From: Ancylostoma caninum
Taxonomy: Eukaryota; Nematoda; Chromadorea; Rhabditida; Ancylostomatidae
Assembly: GCA_037903475.1 (NCBI GenBank)
Contig: JBAJFG010000261.1
Location: forward strand, 434,001 to 498,000
Length of the DNA: 64,000 nt
Direction of reading: 5' to 3'
The notes below the pieces were generated by a model. That model was given only the letters and a program-made list of their open reading frames with translations, was not told where the DNA came from and ran no database searches. The position numbers and the translations under genes are program-made. This document shows positions 56,205-64,000 of the stretch, one piece after another; the first letter of the stretch is position 1, and every line of letters starts with the position of its first letter.

Positions 56205-56745
56205 TAGCGTGCTCCTACTCCATCGGTAGACGTGCATCTTGATGTTTTCCCCAATATTCGGCCACGGCGGACCCGTTCTCCATTAGTAGACCCGTATGCT
56301 GGCGTTCTCCCCACTAATGGGAATCATGCGGACTCACTCTCTATTCGTGCATCCGTATCCAGGCGCTTTCCACAATTTTTGGCCAGGGAAGACCCATTCT
56401 CCATTCGTGAATATGTATCCTCCCACTATTGGGCCAGGGCAGACCTCCATCGGTGGGACCCGTGTTCCTGCGTTTTCCTCAACATTGGGCCTTGTGCGGA
56501 CCCATTCTCCATCTATGTACCCATATCCTGGGGTCTTCCCCACTATTGGGCTACGGCTGACCCTTTCTCCATCGATGGATCCATACCCTGCCGTTTTGCC
56601 ACTGTTGGGTCACGGCGGGCCCAATTCCCATCCGTAGACTCGTTCACTGGTATTTCCCCAGTAATGGGCTCCTGCGGACCCTGTCTCCATCGATAGACCC
56701 GAATCCTGCCGTTTTTTCCACCACTGGGCCACCCTTTCTCGATCG
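56205..56745 (+). repeat. Minisatellite array E, ~60-bp unit, ~9 copies
   Basis: Units contain GGCGGACCCGTTCTCCAT, CGGTGGACCCGTATCCTGGC, and GTTTTCCCCACTATTGGGCC with many substitutions. The complement of array C matches it closely. The 154-codon ORF across it is a repeat artefact. Confidence 0.85.
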
Positions 56746-57876
56746 TCCTGATGTTGTTCTAAACTAAAAGGCCCCGGCACATCAGTCCGTGATCGGTGCA
56801 CCCGCACTCTCTTTAAATTTTGGAAAAAATGGAAGTTCCGCACTCTTTTTAAATTTTGAAAAAAAATGGAAGTAAGTTAGGAAGTATTTAGAAAGTTTGA
56901 TCAATTGCACAACTGGTTCCAGAAAATGTCACAACAGCTTACAATGACGTGTTCTTCGTTCGTTCCTCCTGTGTATCTGATTGTACTGCCCTTCTTAAAA
57001 ACAAACGGATCCTCAAGCTGCATAATCCCCATGGGACCACAATAATGAGAGGTGCGCAAAAAGCACATCCTACATAAGGAAACCGAGTGAATCCTATCGC
57101 TACACCTCCACTCATCCTTTCGAGGTGATTCACGTCCAGCGTTCCAATATAGAATGGAGTCGATAGCGAAACTCCACCAGAGGGACTACTCTGTTCCGTA
57201 CATTGCTGCTATGCATCGTCAAATCGTTGTAAACACTGTCTCACCCGGAGGGGTCGAGACCGCTAGGCGCTGGTCCCACCGCGAAATCCCGAATGCACCC
57301 GACTTCCACCACGCCTATGCACCTATGACGAAACATCGGCCGAATGTCCCGTCAGCTGCGCCGTCCTCGCGAGCCACAGTCTATATATGAGCCTCACGAC
57401 TAAAGCATGCGATCACGTGCTATTCCCCCTACGTCTGCGCCCTAGAAAATTTTGTTGCACTACCATGATTTATATAAGAGGATCTATAGAAGGTATTGAT
57501 CTGGATCTTTATTAGGGAAAATATCCCTACATGTAATAAAATGGTCGCTTTTGAATAAAGCTTCCTTACCCCAGCCAGCGGGTGGATCAGTGTTCACAAG
57601 GTTCTCTGTGCAATATACGGAACAATCCGCTCTCCAATCTTTTTGCAGGACGAGGTGTGCTTTCGTGGTATCTCTCAATTAAGGAACCGTGGGCGCTCTC
57701 ACATGGTGGATGGTGCAGAATAGCAGCGGTATCTGGACGACCCACTCAATTGATTAATGGTTATGCAGCGTTCTCCGTCCAGGTCCCGATGCGATTCGGC
57801 GGCCCTGAACAAGATGGACAGCTTCCGTGAACGGAAATTCTTCATAACCTGACCTGGCCAAGCTCCGACCGAATTC
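56746..57876. other. No gene recognised
   Basis: A duplicated CACTCTTTTTAAATTTTG-AAAAAATGGAAG block lies at 56808-56872. Minus-strand ORF 57484-57678 (ending FITCRDIFPNKDPDQYLL) is cysteine-containing and could be an exon, but I do not recognise it. Confidence 0.3.
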
Positions 57877-57878
57877 TA

Positions 57879-58772
57879 TTAAGTTATTACATAAGTTTCT
57901 GCTGTTTTGAAATTTTTGACAAAAAAGTTTTATAAAATATCAAGTAACAGTAAGTGACAATCGACGTACGCACAAGAACTGTCGCTGGACTTTTGCCGTT
58001 TTCACAGCAAGGGCCCGACTCCGCTAGTCCAGAAATCTATGGATTACGAGGCAAAGATTGAGTCGGGCAGTGCTGGAGGTCACTGTCTTTGACAAATCGA
58101 TTCTCGCATAATAGACAGTCTGGTGATCTGATAACCGGCGCTCTGTTAGAGCCAGATTTGTGCTACATAATGCGCAATTAAAAATTCCTCTGCGTGCTCT
58201 TCACCTTTTCAAAGAGTTCGACAAACGAAATTAAGGTGCCCGAAATAGTGTGGCAAATTGGTGTGATTTCAACTGAGCGCTTGGAACTTTCCATAAAATG
58301 CTATCGATTAGTGTCCTCAAACCGTTGATGTTCCCAGCTACGGTAGAAAAAATTCCACATCAATTTGCTCCAGTTGCAGAGAGAAAAACGGCATAGTTAA
58401 AATTTTGGGTTACCAAGTTTGTTGCCTCTGCTTAAGGCTGCTCGACAATAGAATGTAGAGGCAAAGTATCAGGAGAATAGGAATGACCTAAAGATTACTC
58501 ATCCCAAATTTGGTTAGAATCATGCAACGTTATGGTCCACTTATTATCCGTGCAGGTGCTGTTACCAAATTTGCATTCTTGAAGTATTCACTCCGAAATT
58601 AACTACACTTTCAAAACAGGACAGAGAAATATGATCTACAATATAGAATGTTCGCGAGATCATGCGCTTCAAAATGATATCTAGATATGCGAGAAATCTA
58701 ATCGGTATTCATTTATTAGGAGCCTTTAAAAACACCTATGCAAAAACAGCGGAAACTTATGTAACAACCTAA
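57879..58772. mobile_element. Mariner element, internally deleted or decayed
   Basis: The left end TTAAGTTATTACATAAGTTT and the right end (complement TTAGGTTGTTACATAAGTTT) are typical mariner termini and extend inward to GCTGTTTT. TA dinucleotides flank both ends (57877-57878 and 58773-58774). The 894-bp interior lacks a recognisable transposase, so it was probably mobilised in trans. Confidence 0.8.
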
Positions 58773-58996
58773 TATTATATACCAGTCTGGCCGTCCGGCT
58801 AACGCCGAACTTCCAGACTTCCATGATGCTCGCTTCGCTCGCATACTGCACGTTGGAAGCAAACACAAAAGTGTAAATGGATTTATAAAATCTGCTTCCT
58901 TCCACGCATTTCTATCGCTCTCCTGAGAAGCCCTTGATCCCGTAGATGGTAGTTTTACCCATATGAACGAAGCTATGCTCTCCCATATGAGCGAAG

Positions 58997-59191
58997 TTAG
59001 TGGCCGTGAAAAATTGGGTGTAACCAATTCAGTGCAAATGTTATCTTGAAATGATTTAGGCTCAACTGGTTATTGTGGTAATTCAAGTGATAAGGGTCTA
59101 CCGGTGTATATAAACAGAAAGGAAGGAGTGGTTCATTCAGATACAAACGGAATGGGAAGAGAACACGGATACGAAAGGAAACAATGTACAT
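58997..59191 (-). other. 64-codon ORF conserved between two composite-repeat copies (copy F)
   Basis: Same length and position as the ORF at 35256-35450, with about 34 of 64 residues identical, including LYLN, CLYT, DPYHL and YHNN. There are no gaps across 195 nt. No domain was recognised. Confidence 0.35.
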
Positions 59192-59521
59192 CTAGATGAT
59201 TTAGGTAGGAGGGTCCGCCGAAACAGGATAAGCTTACCCCTCATGCAGAAATAGACCCGCCTAGCGAATTCTTATTATTAGGTGCGTGCAAAAGTGTCGG
59301 GGCAGTTGGTGGTATTTCATCGTTCAACGTCGTTTTGCTACTTGCGTTTACGATATCCTGCAACGGTTTTCATGTATGCTGGTAGCCTGAAACATCTGCT
59401 ATCTACACCACTTTTGGCTCGGGTCTATTTCACACTGTTGTTCTGTTTTGGGTGCAAAACCAATGCTAAGAGCTGCGTAATAATTTGAGAAATTTCGCTT
59501 TATGAAATCAAATCTAGATGA

Positions 59522-60010
59522 TCAACAAGAGAAGGGACCCATAGCATCAATAATGAGTTTGTGGAGAGTATGTTCTCTAAAACATCAGGTGCACGAAGGT
59601 TCCTAGGAATTCTGAGTGGAGGTGAGAGCCTGGAAAATGCTTCACAACTTGGTCAGAGATTTGGTCATCGTGAAGGCGCCAGGAAAGAGCAGGTTAAACC
59701 AGACCTTGTGCAAAGTGCGCAAGTCATTACCGAGAATTTAGTCAACAATGTCTCGTCACTTGAAGGGAATCGGTAAGAAGGGGAAGGTGAGTAGATGGAT
59801 TTTTCGTGAGATGAGCGAAGAGCACCAACGTCCAAACTGGCAAGTCTGCAGATATTCGACCTTCAGATTTTCTAACAATTCGTTTCATGGAAAAATTGCT
59901 AATGTTGATAGAGAATGGGTCAGGTATGACAATAGGAGGAAGTCATCCCAAAGTTCAGGCTCCTGCCACCCACCTAAAAAGTGGTCAAACCATTATTACC
60001 TTCTTTGAAA
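59522..60010 (+). pseudogene. Mariner transposase relic, N-terminal half
   Basis: The helix-turn-helix end (VSRHLKGIGKKGKVSRW) is followed by a degraded REMSEEHQ, and then by DREWVRYDNRRKSSQ, which corresponds to the first catalytic Asp region of mariner transposases. The segments lie in different frames (59561-59776 and 59748-60008). The C-terminal half with the remaining acidic residues is absent, so it is non-functional. Confidence 0.8.
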
Positions 60011-60539
60011 TAAATTTGACCTTTCATAGTCAGCAACGTGACTCATCTGCAATGAATTTGTTTTCTAATGAATGCACAATAATCGCTCTATAGTAGTTCC
60101 TTTTCCCTAAAGTAATCACGGGAAAACTCTTAAGCGTGGGGCCGACACAGGCGGAAACATGTGGTCTGTTCCGGCTGTGGGATAGCGCACACCAGCATGT
60201 TGCAGTGTCAACTCTATAAATAATTGGCCATTCGTGCTCCGAAATTCTAGCCTAACCTATTTTACTCCTTATACTTGCCTCTAACAGACTCTTTACCTTC
60301 GCTGTAAAACTTTTAACGAACAGACCCTATTGGAAAACGACATGTGCCACTATTACAGGTGCAGACCTGTCAAATTTTTAGCTTCTAGGAAAATCTTTTC
60401 TCTGCCATATCGGCAACATTACGGAAATGCCAATGCTTTTTGCTTTGAACAAAATTGCTGAATTTGAGTCAAGTTATGGCGTATTGAAAAATTAGGTGGA
60501 ACTGCCCCGGAACTTTTGCACGCACCTAATACTTGTGGA

Positions 60540-62345
60540 AACCGGTGCAACCTTATCACACCGTTGGACCCGGCTCCGGGCGTTTCCCCACTTTTGGACG
60601 CCGGCGCACTCTTATCCCAGCGTTGGACCCGACTCCAGGCGTTTCCCCACTTTTGGACGCCGGCGCACTCTTATCACACCGTTGGACCCGGCTCCGGGCG
60701 TTTCCCCACTTTTGGACGCCGGCGCACTCTTATCACACCGTTGGACCCGACTCCAGGCGTTTCCCCACTTTTGGATGCCGGCGCACTCTTATCACACCGT
60801 TGGAGCCGACTCCAGGCGTTTCCCCACTTCTGGACGCCGGCGCACCCTTATCACACTGTTGGACCCGGCTCCGGGCGTTTCCACACTTTTGGACGCCGGC
60901 GCACTCTTATCACACCGTTGGACCCAGCTCCAGGCGTTTCCCCACTTTTGGACGCCGGCGCACTCTTATCACACCGTTGGACCCGACTCCGGGCGTTTCC
61001 CCACTTTTGGACGCCGGCGCACCCTTATCACACCGTTGGACCCGACTCCAGGCGTTTCCCCACTTTTGGACGCCGGCGCACCCTTATCACACCGTTGCAC
61101 CCGACTCCAGGCGTTTCCCCACTTTTGGACGCCGGCGCACCCTTATCACACTGTTGGACCCGACTCCAGGCGTTTCCCCACTTTTGGACGCCGGCGCACC
61201 CTTATCACACCGTTGGACCCGACTCCAGGCGTTCCCCCACTTCTGGACGCCAGCGCACCCTTATCACACCGTTGGACCCGGCTCCAGGCGTTTCCCCACT
61301 TTTGGACGCCGGCGCACCCTTATCACACCGTTGGACCCGGCTCCAGGCGTTTCCCCACTTTTGGACGCCGGCGCACCCTTATCACACCGTTGGACCCGAC
61401 TCCAGGCGTTTCCCCACTTTTGGACGCCGGCGCACCCTTATCACACCGTTGGACCCGACTCCAGGCGTTTCCCCACTTTTGGACGCCGGCGCACTCTTAT
61501 CACACCGTTGGACCCGACTCCAGGCGTTTCCCCACTTTTGGACGCCGGCGCACCCTTATCACACCGTTGGACCCGACTCCAGGCGTTTCCCCACTTTTGG
61601 ACGCCGGCGCACCCTTATCACACCGTTGGACCCGACTCCAGGCGTTTCCCCACTTCTGGACGCCGGCGCACCCTTATCACACCGTTGGACCCGGCTCCAG
61701 GCGTTCCCCCACTTTTGGACGCCGGCGCACCCTTATCACACCGTTGGACCCGACTCCGGGCGTTTCCCCACTTTTGGACGCCGGCGCACTCTTATCACAC
61801 CGACCCGACTCCAGGCGTTTCCCCACTTTTGGACGCCGGCGCACCCTTATCACACCGTTGGACCCGACTCCAGGCGTTTCCCCACTTTTGGACGCCGGCG
61901 CACTCTTATCACACCGTTGGACCCGACTCCGGGCGTTTCCCCACTTTTGGACGCCGGCGCACTCTTATCACACCGTTGGACCCGACTCCAGGCGTTTCCC
62001 CACTTTTGGACGCCGGCGCAGGCGTTGGACGCCGGCGCACTTTATCACACCGTTGGACCCGACTCCAGGCGTTTCCCCACTTTGGACGCCGGCGCACCCT
62101 TATCACACTGTTGGACTCGGCTCCGGGCGTTTCCCCACTTTTGGACGCCGGCGCACTCTTATCACACCGTTGGACCCAGCTCCAGGCGTTTCCCCACTTT
62201 TGGACGCCGGCGCACTCTTATCACACCGTTGGACCCGGCTCCGGGCGTTTCTCCCTTTTGGACGTCGGCGCACCCTTATCACACCGTTGGACCCGGCTCC
62301 AGACGTTTCCCCACCTTCGGACGTCGGCGCACTCCTACGTAACAG
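60540..62345 (+). repeat. Minisatellite array F, 59-bp unit, ~30 copies
   Basis: Each unit reads CACCGTTGGACCCGACTCCA, then GGCGTTTCCCCACTTTTGGA, then CGCCGGCGCACCCTTATCA. Units differ only at a few positions (CACTCT/CACCCT, GACTCC/GGCTCC, CCA/CCG). A few are truncated near 61800, 62020 and 62090. Three forward ORFs of 638, 608 and 608 codons span the array. They are the same 59-residue cycle read from three starting points and are probably not genes. Confidence 0.97.
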
Positions 62346-62455
62346 TGGACTCGTTGTAGAGCATTCTCTTCGGTCTAGGCCACGCCCTCGAATTTCGTTT
62401 CACACACACTGACACACACACGTGACAGGAAGACTAAGCCCAGCCCGTTATTATA

Positions 62456-62980
62456 AGTCATGATTATCTCAAGCACAGATACACCTTCATCATTACGCGG
62501 TTTCCTTATGAGTGCATGTGTGATTTTTTTTCTCCATAGTTTCGAGAGAAAATGTGTTCCAATATGTGAATGAGCTTGAGGCAAGTTTCCACCAGCTTGG
62601 AGTGACTTGGCGGTTGCAGTGTTGGCTATGTACCCTCCGGTCTCCGTGCGGCATGCCACGCTGGCGCACCGACCCGGATTCATCTCAAAATTGAGTGCAC
62701 TGCTTCTTATACGCACTAGTAATGCCTAAACATAAAATCAAGAATGTGGTTGAAATTTGTCGACTATGCTGGAAGCTTATTCAAGTGATGACACTGAAGT
62801 TTTCTTTCGTGCTGCACAAGGACACGTTAAGTGTTAAGTGGTAAGGGGAGTTCTAAAAATATCATTTCACATGCACGGTTCGCTCACCCAACGGCCGTGA
62901 AACCAGCCATTGTTCACAAGCAATGGTTACTCACTGAGAACCCAACGAGTGAGGAGACCAACAGCTGCGAATACAGGCAA
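62456..62980. other. No gene recognised
   Basis: A minus-strand ORF (62375-62716, 113 codons) overlaps the composite-repeat tail and shows no family I know. Confidence 0.3.
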
Positions 62981-62984
62981 TCGT

Positions 62985-63330
62985 AATGAGTGTAGGGTTC
63001 CCTTATGCTTACCATTCATTTTTAACAAGGTGACCACCGCAATCAGAGAATGTCTGATCCGGGCGCAACTGCAATATGTCGTCTTAGTGAATGTTCCGAA
63101 CGATAACATAAGACGACAACTACGCAATGGGCAGTACGACAGAGCTTGCGTTTCGCAGAACTGCGTCGTTTGCCCCAACGGAAAAATTGGTGACGCGCGA
63201 AATCAGGGGTAGTATACCAAATAGAATGTTTAACTTGCCATGCCATCTATATCGGTGAAACCGATCGTCTACTGTGCGTCCGCTTAAAGGCAGCACCCAT
63301 GAAAATTTCCAGCTCCAAGACTTCAAGATA
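62985..63330 (+). pseudogene. Penelope-like element fragment: GIY-YIG endonuclease region
   Basis: The plus strand encodes VPLCLPFIFNKVTTAIRECL, then VNVPNDNIRRQL, CVVCPNGKIGD and ARNQG. After a frame change near 63210 it continues VVYQIECLTCHAIYIGETDR, the GIY-YIG core (here VYQ and IYIGE) of Penelope-like retroelements. The frameshift and the missing downstream histidine region mark a dead 3' fragment; the reverse transcriptase part is not present upstream. Confidence 0.8.
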
Positions 63331-64000
63331 ACCTTGAGTTTTCGACAATGAAGAACACGGATGTAAAGGTCAGTTCTACTTGAAAGTCACCGGAAAACAA
63401 TTTTCGGGTACTCTGAATTTGCTGCGATTGAACAAAACGGTCGAGTTGCCAGGCTTGGGGTAGGGCAAAAAGCCTATAACACTAACTTGGTCGCCACGTA
63501 TTTCCTCAATCCTCAACGGATTTGGATATTTTCGCGGTTTTGCAGCATATTCATGTCAGAAAAGAACAAAAATCAGAAGAAAATGAAATGTCGGCCGCAA
63601 AGACTTACTCGTGAAGACAAAACGAGTACAAGTGGAAAAGAATAGAAAAGAAAGAGTACAAACACACAAAATAGGAAGAGACAGATGTTATGAAAAGAGA
63701 AGTTGGAAAACAGCTGGTGAAAAGTAAGATTAGAAAGCGAACACGCAGTTTCAGCCACCGTAGTGTAAGAATGGTAGGAAAAATGCACGGAACAAAATTT
63801 TTTCAAAGAAAAACTGAGCGATTGTGGTGGAAAACAGCTGATTCGTTCCAGCATCGCCCCACGGCTATTTCTGCGCAGCAGGTCAACTTGTACCAGCAGG
63901 CTGGGTTCGACCTGTTGAACTGATGTTATACTTCTGATATCTCATGAAATGCTGGGTCTCTAACAGCACTTCCATCATAAAATTGTCGGGATAACCTGAG
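63331..64000. other. No gene recognised at the right edge
   Basis: The segment is A-rich on the plus strand (AGAAAAG-type runs at 63560-63720), with short ORFs only. A gene continuing beyond the window cannot be excluded. Confidence 0.3.

Larger units (their letters stand above)
58785..62455 (+). mobile_element. Composite repeat F: hairpin, body with TATA/Inr, 59-bp minisatellite, AC-rich tail
   Basis: Its parts are in the same order as in composite repeat A: a hairpin (GCCGTCCGGCTAACGCCG) at 58788, a body at 58996-59230 aligning without gaps to 35255-35450, a minisatellite at 60540-62345, and a tail with CACACACACTGACACACACA and AAGCCCAGCCCGTTATTATA. A mariner transposase relic (59522-60010) lies between body and array. 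It starts 11 bp after the mariner element at 57879-58772. Confidence 0.6.

Noticed and set aside
60496..62412. A real 600-residue repeat protein
   Set aside because: All three forward frames are equally open because of the 59-bp period; nothing selects one frame and no domain or splice context is present. Kept only as a finding.

Overview
This is nuclear DNA from an animal, almost certainly a nematode. The evidence is spliced genes with short introns and TTTCAG-type acceptors, acceptor-like sites directly in front of start codons (candidate trans-splicing), and a Fer-type SH2-tyrosine kinase of the kind expanded in nematodes. A clade V strongylid (hookworm-like) worm is my inference, not something the sequence proves. 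No rRNA, CRISPR array or convincing intact tRNA gene was seen.

Layout. (1) 1-540 is a palindromic GCATGGGTTTT-type repeat. (2) 974-3583 (+) is a complete nine-exon farnesyltransferase/GGTase-I alpha subunit. (3) 3848-9803 (+) is the Integrator subunit INTS13/Asunder, about 265 bp downstream on the same strand with an acceptor abutting its ATG, so the two may form an operon. (4) 9804-14125 holds no recognisable gene. (5) 14126-16408 (+) is a PHYHD1-like Fe(II)/2-oxoglutarate dioxygenase whose last exon I could not resolve; a 907-bp mariner-type element with long mirrored arms lies just downstream. (6) 20949-36720 (-) is an SH2-tyrosine kinase. I reconstructed ten in-phase exons spread over 15.8 kb; the 5' end is not visible.

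The kinase introns are full of mobile DNA. The largest (23603-29522) holds a structurally complete DIRS-type retrotransposon (24364-29115) on the opposite strand, with inverted terminal repeats, an internal complementary region, an open tyrosine-recombinase ORF and a frameshifted RT/RNase H. Other introns hold a four-unit ~112-bp tandem repeat, a palindrome, dispersed repeats and a 50-bp minisatellite.

(7) From 36.7 kb to the right edge no host gene is recognisable. The sequence is a mosaic of minisatellites, foldback and TIR elements, microsatellites including (GT)116, and transposon relics: a Crypton/PAT-like tyrosine recombinase (54490-55032), a mariner element and a mariner transposase relic, a Penelope-like GIY-YIG fragment, and RTE-like 3' ends. 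One ancestral ~60-bp minisatellite recurs at six loci; the biggest array (60540-62345, 59-bp unit, about 30 copies) is stop-free in all three forward frames. A composite repeat (a hairpin, a gap-free 195-bp segment with a 64-codon antisense ORF, a TATA/initiator-like pair, then the minisatellite) occurs at 35.0-36.3 kb and 58.8-62.5 kb. It is the best candidate here for an undescribed element.

Exon boundaries were read by eye from GT/AG sites, reading phase and remembered family sequences. No alignment or search was run.
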